64,000 bases of DNA from Lagopus muta (Eukaryota > Chordata > Aves > Galliformes > Phasianidae), in the NCBI RefSeq assembly GCF_023343835.1, contig NC_064443.1:6882001-6946000 (forward strand), in the 5' to 3' direction. This document shows, piece after piece, positions 24,601 through 39,600 of this stretch (the first letter of the stretch is position 1; each line of letters begins with the position of its first letter). The notes beneath the pieces were generated by a model. That model made no database searches, was not told the origin of the DNA, and saw nothing but the letters and a program-made list of their open reading frames with translations. Made by a program: the position numbers and the translations under genes.

Positions 24601-27600
24601 ACAAAAGGCAAATAACCAAAATAAAAAGGGTACAGGTACAGAAAGGGAGTCACAATATATCTATGTATCTTTAGATTTTCATGGATGCCTTACAAGCAAA
24701 ATTCTTAACTGTCAATGATATTGCTCTAGGCTTAAGCTGCTGAAACGTGAAAGGAGAATTGCATGTGTTCCATCTGCAATGGAGAGTCTACATGGTACAG
24801 CTACTCTCAAATTCTTACACTCGCTACAAAACTAATGAAGGTACAAGTATTTAAATACTACTGACTGTCTCTCAGAAGGAGTATATCTGCATTATTCGTT
24901 TAACTACTCAAGCACCTCCTGGCTTAAACTGCAGATTGATGACAAGAACTGTTAGCCAAAACATGTATTGGTTGTTTCTGTAACTAAGAAAACTCATTGC
25001 GTCCGCCACAACCCCCTCCCAATGGCCTTGTGTAAGGGTGCTTTGGGAATGGCACTACTCCAAAGTAACCATGCAAGAAGTTCTGAATCCAGTCATGTCA
25101 CAGCCTGCAAAGTAGGAGCAGGGCAATAAGCCCTCCCACATGCACCTACTACCTGTTACTCAAGGAGGAGTTCACGAGGAAAGAGGAGAGAATTTTCCTA
25201 AGAGCAGCACAAAACTCTGAAGTTCTTTAAACATATTAAAGAAATCAGTCATTGGACTCTGCCACTATAAATTACTCATCAAGCATCTGCCAGGAATCAA
25301 AAAAAAAAAAAATAATCTCATTTCAGTCATGAAAGAAAGATTCTTAATGCCATAGTTTCTGTATGCACTCTCAATGTGTACTCACAAGGATTTTTTACCC
25401 CAAAACGCATCCAAGCAAAAAACATACTGAGGAAAAAGAGAAACTACAAAGAACAAAACTATGTTACACAAACAAGAACCTACCCAAGGTAGGAGAATAC
25501 TCATATTTGTTCGTTGACTTCTGCTAAACAGTGCCAAAAAAACCAGCACAGTTCTTACCAGTAATTTACAAAGTAGCACTGAGATCTGCCCCAAATGCAT
25601 CTTGACAAAAATTTTGATTTAAAGTTTTGTGGAGTTACACAGATCAAAAAAGAGTAATTTTCAGTTATACCCTCAAGACCTGCACTCACAGCTTAAACAA
25701 AGTTGAGTGCTTAATATGAACAGTATCATATTACTATAATGAGAAGGCAGCCATTTAAACAACAAGTATACACACTATGATTTTTCCCCTCCATACCCTT
25801 GGAAAACACAGATACCATTTATTCTCTTATGACCTTGATTACATACTTAAAATTTCATTAGAAATTTTGGTTTGTCAGCAACTACTATTCTGGGAGTGAA
25901 ATTAGTACAAGTTCAAAAGGCCATTGTGATAGCTGTCTCATAAATTTCTTGGGTCCAAATTTCAATGTAGTAAAAGCCCAGGCCTACCTAGAACTGCATA
26001 CATAAAATTTCAGTTTTCAACAAAGATCCAGTTAGGATTCTGGAATCCATGCAGGCTTGAAGCTGCAATACGAAGTACACTTCACTCACACTCTTCCATT
26101 TAAAATTTAGATTCCTAACAGCTGAATGAATTTTTTTTTCTCTCTTACAATTCTGTTGCAAAACTCTGGGTTTTTGAAAACTTGAGTTGAGGCCTGAATG
26201 AGACTTGAAATTTATAAAGCTATTTGAGTTTAAGTGTGCACTTTCCAATCCCCCCCCCAAAAAAAGACATTTCAAATATTTCATTTTTCAGCATTCACTT
26301 GGAAGTGTAAGTCTAGGGGACAATCCAGGTAACCTAAAGGAATTTCATCCTCTTAAATAAGCGAAGACCAAAGCTAATTAGCTTTTGCACCAACACCCTT
26401 TGCTGCTGGCTGACTTAATCTGGATTGAACTAGACTATGAAGAGGTGGAAGGACTGATTTTAAAAAGAAAAGAGGCTTGTAACAGAATCCCTCCCTTAAT
26501 GACATACACAAGCCATAATCTGATATACTCTATTTACAGCTTCCTCAACTAAAGCATCCTCTACACCGATGCAAATTAAGCTTGAGGTTCGGGATGAGAC
26601 TACACACATAAATAGCATCTTTACATCTGTATACCTTAACCAATGTTACAAGTCAAATTGGTTAGCTTGCCCCAAACCACTCCTCCTGCAAACCACACTG
26701 CTAGCCAGAACTGCTAAATCAACTACAAAACTGATTTATGTGAAGGACCTTAATTCATCATTCTTGTCAGATCTCCACCTCTTTCTTTTGCCTCACAAAT
26801 ACCTAGTATTTTTTCAAGCATTAATGTTCATTGGCATTTTCCTTCTTGGTATGCAAGCCTGCTCCTGTTCTCAAGGGTGACTTTCATGAATTTCAATTAA
26901 AACAAATTTTTCAAAAAGAACAAAAAAAATCCAACTCCCTTCAAAAGCTAGCCCCAATATCACCTGATGTGTATGTTATGTGCAGTTATGACTGAAAGAC
27001 AGAGAGACGGTATTGTCAATTTCCTGAACCACATAACAGGTTCACAGTTCCTGTTCTATTAGCATTTTAAGTTTTGCTTTTTGTTGTTGTTGTTGTGTGA
27101 AATACACAGATTAATTGTTCCAGTATTAAGGAATACTGAGAGAGACTGAGGCACTTATTTAAAAGTGGTGATCTTAAAAGGCAGAATAAATCAGATTATT
27201 TTTTTTTTTGTGAAGCATTTTTGAGATCTGTGGACAAAAGCATCTGAGTGAGAACAGGTATGATTAGCTTCTCATTTTAGGGACTGGGAAAGAGGTACAG
27301 TAAGCACATGACTATTCTCATCACAGAAGAAGTCAACTGTAAAGATGGAAAGGAAACGAAGCTTCTCACTTTCAATCCAACTCCTTTACACCACTCTACA
27401 CTGAAGGTTAGCAGGGAAAAGTCTTACTTTTACCAAGCTAAGCTGACGGAGGCTTGAAATCTCTCTCATTCTTTCCAAATGTAGTACTGTGCCTGATAAA
27501 AAACTACCAGCATGACTTCTTACTATAAAAGGCTGCACTGCTATCACTGCTATACCATCACAATTTCACTCCTATACTATCATAACTTTATGACTAATCA

Positions 27601-30600
27601 CCTCCAAAAAGCTTTATCAGTCAGCTTTGTCTGTCAGACCAATGATTATATAACAGAGAACCACTAGCAAATAACTCCAGGCTGCCCTTACCAATAGAAA
27701 CACCGCAGTGTGACCCACAGAGATTGATGTTACTCTCAGAGATTGCAGCCATACGGATCTGGTCAAACGCCCGTGTGAAGAAGGTAGCAAAGGTGCTGGC
27801 AAAAGCAACAGTTCTGTCACGAGTGGCACAACCAACTGCAACGCTCACCTGAAAAGAGGGAGATCATACAGGAACAGTTAATTCCTCATTTATCCACTGT
27901 TTCCAGTAGATCATCTGTGCAACTTCATCAAACTCAAAAACTCCACCCATTCCTGCTCCTACTTGCTGGCATTTCCGAGAACGGAAACAGAAGCAACTCG
28001 CTCTCCTAGTATCTGTCCCTCCAGCACCTCTGCTCCTCACATCAGCTACCTGGTCTTGGTGATCCATGCTGGCATTATCTGCATGCTTCTTCATCTGCAC
28101 CAAGCAGCAATCCAGTTTTAAGCCTTATCCACTACCCTCTTCCCTGTTCTCCTGGATCAAAGACTTACACTTTCAGTCCAAAGTACAATATTTACTATCT
28201 GCAGCAGACAAAATATTATTAAATGGGAATGGATTTATCTGCATTCTTTAGACTAGTATTTACAAAAATGTTCCTTCTTCAGCAGGATGGAAAAATAGAA
28301 CAAGATCCTTAATTCATCTACTGCTACAATTATCCCCATACATTTATGTCACATGTTACACATTTTACACATGTTCCTATAGGCAAACTTTTCCCAACTT
28401 GATGTAAATCCAAAATACCTGACTGAAACTCATGAAACATGCCCTAAAATCTGCAGGAAACTGCTCATGGGTCCTTTATTATTAATCATTCAGGCAGAAA
28501 TTTGTTGCCATTTTAAATGTGTCTTTAGTTTTATTTGCAGCAGTGAACTCATCTAGAATCAGCTGAAGACTCAGTCCAACAGATGACTTACCAAATTATT
28601 TCCATCATTTCTGTACAATTGCCACAAGGCTAACTTTTATTAACTATTTATCTGTCCTCACCTTTATACCCCAGTCTAGCATAGAGCTCACTGTCATGTT
28701 GTGTAGTGGTATTCCATTTCCTGTGAAGAAAAAGAGCCTAAAAAGTCTTCAGAATGGACTCTCTACAAATCACACTGTAGGAAATATTACTATTGTTCAC
28801 ATGTTGCCATATCCACACATTCTGCTGAAAAGCATTGTCACGATAAAAATAAGAAAGAAGTTTACAGACTTACTGATCAGAAGCAATTCTGCTGTATTAT
28901 ATTTATAAGTTCTACCAGAGCCTAAGGTTTTCTATAAGCATTAAGGAAAATTTAATATCCAAGAACACACATATGAAAAATACTAAAACCCAACTTTCTG
29001 AAGAATCAGACTGGCTGGTTCCAGAGCCTACTGTGTAATACCAGCACTTTACGAAACCAAGAGACAAGAGCCCAGTTACCATGTTCTGCTCAGCAATGTA
29101 GCATTCAATGTAGCGACCAGGATGATCTTTCTTGAAAAGTTCTGAGAAAGTAGAGTTCTTTGTGTCTCCATCCAAAGCAATCACTCGATCATTTGCATGG
29201 CCCAGTTTTGCAAGTGCAACACCATAAGCTTTGCGGGTAGCCCACTAGGGAAGGAAAGGCATAGCAGTGCTGTTACAAGTTCCTGCTTCTAGAAACTTTT
29301 TATCCTTTATCTTTCCTTGAGTGCATGCACATAAAATTTAGAAAGTAAAAAACAAAATCCAACACATTGTAAACATTAACACTGTGAAAAATATGTATGA
29401 GAAGAGTGCCATGCAGGAGAGTAAACAAAAAAGGGAAACTAATAAAGCTACAAAATTTGAAAGCTTACTCAAATAGGTCTCCATTAATCAGGTCTCAAAA
29501 ACAAAAACCAACAAACAAACAAGAAAATCAACATGACAATTTTTTACTCCCATTTCCAACCATGGAAATTCAAGGAACCTCACAGAGCTTAATTTTAAAC
29601 ACATAAAACAGTTCGGATAATTGACAATGATAAAAAAAAAATTAAGAAAGGCATTCAAAACTTCCTATTTTAAGACGTTCTTTCAATATCCAGGTAAGTT
29701 GAATATCTATACATCGCCATATGGCAATAGATGTTTACCAGGATACTAAGAACAGGAGGAAAGAAGTGATAGTAGTTGAAATAATGGCAAGGTACACTAT
29801 AATGGACACTATGCACAACACAGTCTTATACTTGAAACACGTCTGACAAACATTGAGAAAGGAAGGCAGTACCTTTTCTCCCACTTTGTAACTTGGTGGT
29901 GACGGCATCTTAATGTTTCTAATATTTACTACAGGAGCATCTTCTTCAGGGAGGGCAGGAGAAAGCTTTTTCTTGTTTTGGATTTTCTCCTCTATTTCCT
30001 GAATTACTTGTTCAGCCATGTTTTTTGGAAGTGGTTTCCCATGCCAGCTTTCCTTATCTTCAACACCTACATGGTTAAAATTACATTAGAAATAAGAAAA
30101 ATATCTGAGCCTTTGTCTGCAGGTTGTACTAAGTGCAGTGGATTACAACTGCCAAATATTGTTTTCCGAGGTAGAACCTCTGTAGGTTCATCCCCACTGT
30201 GAGCATGTACAACAGTATTCAATTGCATTAATAAAGACATGTCTAAACATATAAGAGAAAGAGTCAAATTCCAAACATTTTGAACTAGTCACCATTCAAG
30301 ACCACAAACTTTCAGTGTCTCAGTACCAAAATTGATCTTAAACTGGCACAAAAACCAGAAACTAAAACAAAACACATCAAGAAGTAAACGCTAAATCAAT
30401 GAACAGTTAACATGAAATTTCTACAGTTAGACCAAAATCAAACTCAGCTAAGTTTCAAACAACAGTTAACCAAGCTGTCTAATTCAAACAAGCCCTCAAA
30501 TTATACAGCTTTGTTTTAATAGCTTCTGATTACTCTTATGTTTGTGCATCTGGCCCTAACAGCCTCTCTGCCTGACATGCTTCTCAGGGAGTGACTTGGA

Positions 30601-33600
30601 ATAACAAAATTGTTTGCTTACGTAACGTAAAGGATCGAATAAATGCAGTCTTGTTACTAATAATTTTTAGCTGATCAGAAAGAAATCCACACTGTAAAAC
30701 CTGTAGCTGATTGGCAACCCCTGACTGGCTCAATATGCATTGACAGTATTTTATGGATACAATGCTAGGTAGCCAGCACATCTCATCTGCAAGAGTCACA
30801 ATCATTTATTTTTTTTTTTAACACTAATGTTGAGAAGGGTAAAGAGTTGAAAGACTTTTTGCACTCAAAACATATACTATATGCACACAAAACAATGGAT
30901 GTTTTATTACCTGATATGCCTTTGCCTTTAAAGGTCTTTGCAATGATAGCTGTTGGCTGATGCTTGGCCTGACCAAAGGCTTTGCAAAGTTCCTCCACAC
31001 TGTGACCATCAACAATGATTGCATGCCAGCTAAAAACAAACAGATCAACTATTTCTAAAGTGTGTTAGCATGTGACATCCTCTGGTAGCTAGCAATAACA
31101 ACAATTACTAACTTTGTTCCAATGCAGTGTCTTTTCAAGAGACCCAAGGTATGCCAGAAACATAAACCAGCATCATTTAAGACCATAAAATAATATGGTC
31201 TTTTTCTTCAAAGCAGAATTAATCACCAGTTAACAGCTACTAGGCAAAACCTGTTACATTACCCTTTTTTTCAGACAGAACAGCAGTTTTTTTTTAATCA
31301 CAAAAGTAAATTGAACATCTAACAATCAATTAAAAAACAAACAATGAAAATTGATTAAAATCTTTAGGTTGCCCCATCATAATTTGCATGGCTCATATTG
31401 CATCTGATTGTTTCACTGATTCTTCAATCTACATAAAAATATACATTTCTAAATGAAATGAAAGCCAAGAATTTATCTTATGAGTAACGTTACTAATGCC
31501 CTTTTTTTCCCGATTTACTTGATTTATAACAGTACCTGTGGTCACGTCCCCTTACTATGAGAAAGAAATTGAGGCCCTGGAGTGTGTTCAGAGAAGGGCA
31601 ACAAAGCTGGTAAAGGCCCTGAAGCACTAGTCATATGACAAGAAGCTGATAGAACTGGGATTGTTTAGTCTGGAGAAGAGGGAAGAACTTACGGCTCCCT
31701 GCAACTACCTGAAATGGGGTGGTGAGGTGGAGGTCAGTCTGCACTCCTGGGTAACAGCAATAGGACAAGAGAGAATGGCCTCAAGTTCCACCAGGGGAGG
31801 TTCAGGTTGGATATCAGGAAAAATTTATTCTCTGATCAGGCCCTGGAACAAGCTGCCCAGAGGTGGTGGAGTCACTGCCCCTGGAGGTGTTCAAGAAACA
31901 CGCAGATGTGCTACTTAGGGACATGGTTTCCTGGGCAGGATTGGGGCAGGTGAATGGTTGGATCTTTGAGGTCTTTTTTCAACCTTAATGGTTAGATGAA
32001 ATCCTGTATTCAGTATGATAAAAACTACACGATCTCATTAATGTATCTCACTAAGCAGTCCCTCTTGGTGCTGGTTTTGTTTAGAATTGAAAACATATTT
32101 GAAAAATTCTATAAAAGGTGAATAAAAAACCTGCAGTTTCATGTGGAGGAACATACTGAACATTTTCCAAAAACATACCCAAAGGCTTCACAACGTTTCT
32201 GGTAGATTTCAACATGATGCTGCAGAGGTGCAGGGTCACTTTGTCCAAGACGGTTAACATCAAATATAGCAACAAGATTATCAAGCTTGTAAAACCCAGC
32301 AAAGGCCATTGCCTCCCAAACGGAGCCTTCAGATAATTCTCCATCTCCAAGCAGACAATACACACGATAGCTAGAAAAGGAAATTAAAGTAAAAATTGGT
32401 TTGACATTTAAGCAGAGCTAAATAAAAAGCAAAATTCTCCTAACAATTCACCGTGAGAGCTTGTTCTAATTCCAAACATTGGTCAAATCGTTTACCTCGG
32501 ACAACCTTATGTAAACTTAGACATATTAAAATGCTTCTAAGCTGTTGCATACAAAAAAATACTTAAGTTGAAAGGTACTGTGCTCCATTTCAAAACTTTG
32601 TCTCTAAGAAAAATCAGGTTTAAATCTTTCTAATACAAAGTTTGACTGAAAAAGCCTGTTAAACACTGTCACTGTGACTCAGCAAGAACACTGACAATGC
32701 ATGAAAGATTACTGTCTGCTTCCTCATTCCTTGCGTATACTCCCTTCCCTGGAAGGCCAACCAGTGATTTCAGGAAAATATAAACCAGGAATGAACACAG
32801 CTACACGTTAATGCCTGTTGCACAACCAAATTAAATAAAAAAAAAATCACAATCATTTTTTTTTAGATTATGCATGCACCAAAGCTTTGTATTTAGACAA
32901 AACTGCAGTACTGCCTGATCTATTCTGTGATTCAGCCTCTGGGTTTTTCTTCAGTTACCACTTGTGTTTTTGGATGACAAGGCTTATTACCTATTAAAAT
33001 TAAAAAGGAGTAGCATGTAAGCTTTCACATACATAGTTTTAAAAATCAAATAACCAAGATAGCCATTAGTGATGTATTTATTTTTACTAGACATTAAAGC
33101 ATTAGAGATTTTTGATCTAAATCCCACCTGCCTTTAGCTAAATCTGAACTCCGTCCATACAAGCTGCTCCTCACTATTGCATGTAAGACCACCTTTTTCC
33201 TCTGTCAAGTAACCACTGGTTAGATTTTTTCCACACGTAGCATCTGCTAAACTCAATTAAAATCAGCAAGTCATCTTTCACAGAAATGATTTCAAGCCAG
33301 TGAAGTGTAGGGCACATTAACTGGGCAGCCTGCGTTTGAATGTACTAGAACTGTCACATGGAATACATCAACTGCATCAGGCTACTTTTCTCCTCATAGA
33401 GATTTGCCTTTAGACATCTACTTCCCTTGTGCACAAAAGAAATGGCAGAAGCAGCTATTTTTTTCTTCTTTGTGGAGTCGAGTGGTTTCCAGGTAACATT
33501 TTTGAGTCCTGTTTTATGACTCAATAATGCTATTATTGACCACAACAGCTCCTCACCCAGAGTTCACGTTTTCCATTATTTGTCATCTGTCTTTGAACAG

Positions 33601-36600
33601 CCACATCCCTAGTTTGCTCCTTCCTTCCAAAAGGACATATCAGCCTGAAAATTGCTATCAGTTACTCTACGGAAGTTAGAAGCTGCTCCAGTAACAAAAT
33701 CTCTGTGCAGGATCATCATTTTGCAGTGCTGTCAGATCACAAAATGAACAAGCAAATGCACTGATTCTTGCTAATTTGATTTCTTCAGATTTCCACTGGC
33801 AATGACTTTGTAATTATCGGGGTAATATGATTTAAATTCTGAATTTAAAGTTGAGACTTGGAAATGGAGAAAAAAAGAATACAGGATTTCTTCTTTTTCC
33901 CCCACAATTGAGATAAAAATTTATTTTCCCAAAGTGCTCCCATTTAAATAATGAATTAGAAAGATGGAATTACCTGGCTCTGTCAAAGAACTTGCCAGTG
34001 TATGCCATTCCACATGCAGCACCAAGACCCTGACCAAGGGATCCAGTGGCCACATCAGTGAATGCCTGTCTCTGAAAATAGAAAGACAACAATTATTTTC
34101 CATTCAACAAAAGAACTAAACTCCAGCATTAGCAGATGGTTCGACATGCATCAGAATCTTGGCCTTGAGAGTACAGTGCAAGTCTCTCCATCTAATCCCT
34201 GCTCCCCCTCTTTCACAGCTGCACATGTACCTCAATATCAGTACCACAGGCCAACTGGGTTCTCTGAGGGGTGTTACATACATCCCCAAAATTTCTAAAC
34301 TATGCCTTGGATGACATCAGTTAAGAACTGATGATTTTGTATTTAAATTTTTAATTCAAAGAAGTGATTTGGAACTCACAGTCCAGTGAGGTGAGCAAAT
34401 GGAATACAAACCCTTGAAATACCTCAAATATGTTAGAGGGCAAAAAAGCTTTTCTTTATACAAGCATTTTGAAACAGAAAATACTGATCTGTAGGGGATC
34501 TTTGCGCCCTCATTCAAACCTGGACACTGATTCACTTGTGAAGCTACAATATCCTCATTGTCCTTCATGTAAGCCTTTATCTTTCCTGCACCACAGCTGG
34601 CAATCCAGAATTGTAGCAGAACACACACTATGGCTCTGCAGAAAACAACACCCTGTATCAAAGGCAATGAGCACTCACTGGTACTGGATGTCCTTCTAAG
34701 ACAGAATCAATTTTTCTCAAGTTCAGTAATTCTGCTTCTTGTAGGAAACCAGCCTCTGCCCAAGCAGAATACAAAACTGGTGCAGCATGACCCTAGAGAG
34801 AAACATCAATTTTAAGTTACAAAAAAAAATTATAAATAAATAAATAAAAAAATCAAGTTTCACAATATCCTACTATCAAGACAAACTCCACAAAGATGAG
34901 TAGAAGTCATCTCTAACCACAGAGTTATTAGGAGCAAAATAGCATGATCTGAAGCCATTTAGTAGCTTGGGGTGGAAACTCCCATTAGTTAGAGATGGGT
35001 AAAGCAAATACAAAGCAAGTCTGTCTCATTCCTTTACCAGCTCAAAGCCAGCTCCTCATCCAATTCCTTCTTTTGAAAAGGCGATCACAAGTGGCAACTG
35101 TTATATCCGATGCAACAGATATACATCACCACATACAGTAGCACTGTAAGTTCTGGCTGAGACAAAGGGTCTGCTACATCAGAGTACATCATCTGCTGTC
35201 CTTGACACATTGTTATCTTTTCTGAACGTCCCTGAATGCCATGAAGTCACATCAGTGTGAAAGGGCACAAAGCAAAAGGCAACGAGACACACTAATGGTC
35301 AGTCAGGACTGTGGTTTTATGCTTTGTCTAAACTAGTGTTTTCAGAAGTAATATTGACTTAAACATCATAGCAGCATATCAGGAGTGCAAGCTACTCACT
35401 AACTTATCCCTACTTCTTCTGTGCTCCCTGCAGAGCCGACAGAATTAGGACACGTTGTGGCATGACTGCAACAGCATGGCAGCATTTAACAAGCAGAGCA
35501 CAAACGAGTCAGAAAATTAGTTAGGCCAAAATAAGGCAGACTTGAAATTTCCTGATAGAATGTATAGACAATATAACAACCTTTATTGCTTAATATCAGA
35601 ACAACTTAACGTAGTGAAATATTTGTATCTCTGTAGCAGAAAAACTTGACTTCCTTACTCAAGAGAAGTCCATTGCAAATATTTGAGAACTCGAGGAAGA
35701 GAGGTCAGTGATCTACAGACACCTCCTTGCTAGCAGACCACAACCACACAGTGTAACAGCTTTTACCTTTGAGAGCACAAAACGGTCGTTGTTGGCGTTC
35801 CTGGGATCTTGCACCTTATACCTCATGGTATGGAAAAACAGCACAGACATAATCTCTGCTGCACTGCAACACGATGTAGGGTGGCTACAATCAAGACAAA
35901 CCAGGTATTACCACTTGTGAATATCGATTGCTTAGGCCCACATTTTAAAAATATCACTTGACCAGTTCTCTACCTTGCAGCACTAAAAGACACAGCCATA
36001 AGCTTTGTTTATAAGTCATCCACCGCACAGATGGAAGTTTGGTGATGTAAGACTCACTTTGTAGAACATTCTGGAACTTTTTTTTTTTTAAACAGCATAA
36101 CATCTTACTTTTTAAACTGCTCATTATTTTACATTACTGTTAGGACCAGAATTTTGACTTCTAAAGAAGGCACTAAACAATACAGCTCTCACAGTTCATC
36201 TTCTATTGAAACTGAACACAAATTTCTGTAGTTCATTATTTTTAATAATAAATACCCAGATGAACATGGTAAAATATTAATTTGTTTAACCCTTGGCTTA
36301 AAGAGGGACAGCACTTTCCATTTTTACATCTGAACTGGTTTAAAAATAAAAATATCAAACTAGTTGGTTTAACAAAGATTCAGAACCAGCTGAGTTTTCT
36401 CTGTGCCACTGACCCACATGGGGCAACTTCCACAACTTTCAAGAGCAGCACAAAGAACACTTGAAGTGTAGGCCCTAGGAGCAGGAAGGCCCATTTCAGA
36501 AGCAACTATGTCATAAAGAAGCAACAAACGTAAAGTTACATGCAGAGTTGTTTCCAGGTGGCAAATAATGAGTTATTCCAACACAAGGTAGGCATTTTAT

Positions 36601-39600
36601 TCAAAACATAACATAAGGGCATACGATTACTGTTATTTATATCATTACTGCAAATTAAATAATGACTTTTTCAGTTGCTTTGCACCTTGAAGAGAGAGCT
36701 TCACCTGAACAGTTGAATGTATCAGACTCGATTTTACATTCACTTTCAATAAAGCTCAAAAATCACACATAGTTTAAATCCTTATTGAATGTGAAAAGCA
36801 GCATTTCTCAGCTCTTACTGCTGCAGCCTGCATACCAGTGCTGGAGTACCAGAAAGTAAGTGCTGAATGCAGGAGGGTTATGGCTCCAGAAACTGGCTCC
36901 AGCTTTGAGAGGAAAACAGTCTCACCTCACTTCCTCTTCTACCAACACTTCTGTTTCATCTTTAATGCAATACTCTTAAAACAGAGGATCCGTTTTGTAA
37001 ATCAGGACAATGTTACTTGAAGCTGTCATATCTCCTTTTGCTTTACACACGTACATTTACCATGCGTGTTAGGATTAGACAACACTTCCACTAGAACTTG
37101 AAACAGAATATTCTCTTCTGGTAGCAACAAACCTCCCCTCCCAACAACCCCAGCAATACTCCAGTAACAGAATAAAAATCATGCAGAACACTAGCAAAAC
37201 AAGAATTATGGTTAGTGTCCATCCCTTGGTAAGTACTCACACACAGGGTACCAAGAATTAGCTTTAAACCACGGTTCAAACATATTAGTAGATATTTGTA
37301 TTTGAATTAATCAATAAGCCTTACATGCTTGTTTAAAGCTTTCATTCCTTTAATTTTATTAACTTTATACTTAACCATACTTCTATGAACTCCTGGTCTC
37401 GGTTAAAAAAGTTTTAAACAACCTAAAATGGTAGCATATAAAAATAAAAATCAAAAGGTAGAAAATTCAATAAGTGACCTGAAAATTGAAAAAGTTAAAA
37501 ATACTAATGAAGTTACTTCCCACTAACAGTTGTTAACCAAAATTTAACTGCATAACAGACACCAGAAATCAATCTAAAACCAGCTGCAGAATTTTGCTGA
37601 ACAAAGCCATCTTAACTAGGTCAACTGCTCTCATGTTAATTCATACTTTCCTAATAAATTCTACTAAAAATTCCTTGTTGAACCCAAATGCCTTTGGAGT
37701 ACCCATACAGCTCATCAATACTATTCTCATGCAATCTTTCATGTTTTGTTCTTGACCAACAAATAATCCAGAACTCTGTGGCTCTCTCTCCCATTAACAT
37801 TTCCCTGCCAGATAGCTTCTACAGTAGAACTGCTTTAACTCTGAAATGAACCTTTCATTAGGAAACCAAAGTGCATCAGAACCCTGAAAACAGTTCTTCT
37901 TGCAATTGATGCCCATTTAGGTTGCCTCCATCTACACGTGTCTACGTGCTTCATCTGATGAAACGGTGGAGGACGTTAAAAAGGAACATGGAACGAAAAA
38001 CAAAGCTAAAATGTTGAAGAAATTCTTTTGTGACAAATGATCACAAAATCATTACATGTTATGAAATCTAACTGCTGCTTAAGAAACTCTGTGAACTTCC
38101 AACTTCCACTTTCAGGAACGTAACTGCCTAATTCTAGGAAGCTGGACACTGCTCCAGAACTGCAGAAGTTTATCACTGGCTGCAAAAGACTCCACCAGTT
38201 TTAACCAAGATGTCTGCACTGCTTATCTAAAGGGAAAGGCTCCAACACGCCCCAAACCAAGTACATTCAATCTTTGCAACCAACTTAATCAATTTTTCTC
38301 CACCTAAGGCATTTTAGACTTCTTTTTTTTTTTAAACAGTCTACTGATTTTTTTCCACTAAGCTGAGATAGGACTCATCAGATCATAATTTGAGCATCTT
38401 AAGGACCAGATCACCTGATCTTTTAGCTCTCATCCAGACAAAGGTTGCATTTTCTTGAATAAAAGTACAAGTAAAGAATGCAAGAACCAGCATGTCAGGC
38501 CAACCATTGAACCACTTCTCTTGAAAGACATGCCACTGTTACAGAAATTACTTCCTTGAAAGAAGCAGGCAGGTTCTGGTTTGTTTGAAGTGTTTGAAGT
38601 GCTTTTATTGCAAGCACTTCCTTCACTTTTATAAACGACACCTTTAACAAATACTGGCTTCCTTAGCACAGTCAATGCAAGCATGCTTTTTTTTTTTTTC
38701 TTTCCCTTTTTTAACTGTAAGCCTGTCTAAATTTAAATTTCATTCAAACATTTACCTGCCTCCTTACACCATCCCAGTACTTTAAGTAAAGCTCAGTGTC
38801 TCATTCAAATTTCTAGAAAATACATCCCCCTAACATTTGTTTTAGAAATTAGTCATCTAATATTGCATCAGACTCTTAATTTCTTTCCCTTACACGTTAC
38901 TCCACCACTACCCTCTTGCTAACCAAATCCAACATTAACCAAAGAAAATATATGACTTGACAGCATAATCCTCCCTCCAGAGCACATCTTTCATAATCTA
39001 CCAATTATCAGGTTGTGTAATAATTTCAGGCTCTATGAGACTTTATGTAGTGCTAGATTTAGCTCTAGTAATTAATGAAATATCTCTGTGCTCAGTACCA
39101 TAGTACACATGAATAAAAAGCTAAACTGAAGCTATTTTTGCTATTTCTTCACCAGTATGGGGAAAACAGCATTATTACTACATGTTTGTATTTCATGCAC
39201 TAGAAAAGAAAAGTAGAGGCTATAGCAAGATCCCTGCTCTTGAATGGCACAAAGCAGAGACGGTTTGACCTGCAGACAACTGATGCTGCACAGCTCTATG
39301 GCTGGCCTAAGACACACAGCAGAGCTGCATTAAGCAGCCTGGACTGACCAGGCTTTGCTCAGCACAGCCCCACTGCTGCATTGGCCGCCATGCCCTAGCT
39401 GGTTCCACAGATAGAACCAGAGCAAGGTTCTCGCTTGCTGCATGCAGAAGGCACGAGTAAAGTTCAGTTTCTCTGTGTGCTGAGAAACCACGTGAGGCAG
39501 ACCGCGCCACAGCCGGGCGGGAGGTGTAAGGCAGCTACAAGAGAAAGCTTTGAAACGTTTTACAGACCGCATTTCTCTGCTCAAACCTCAGCTTCCAAAG

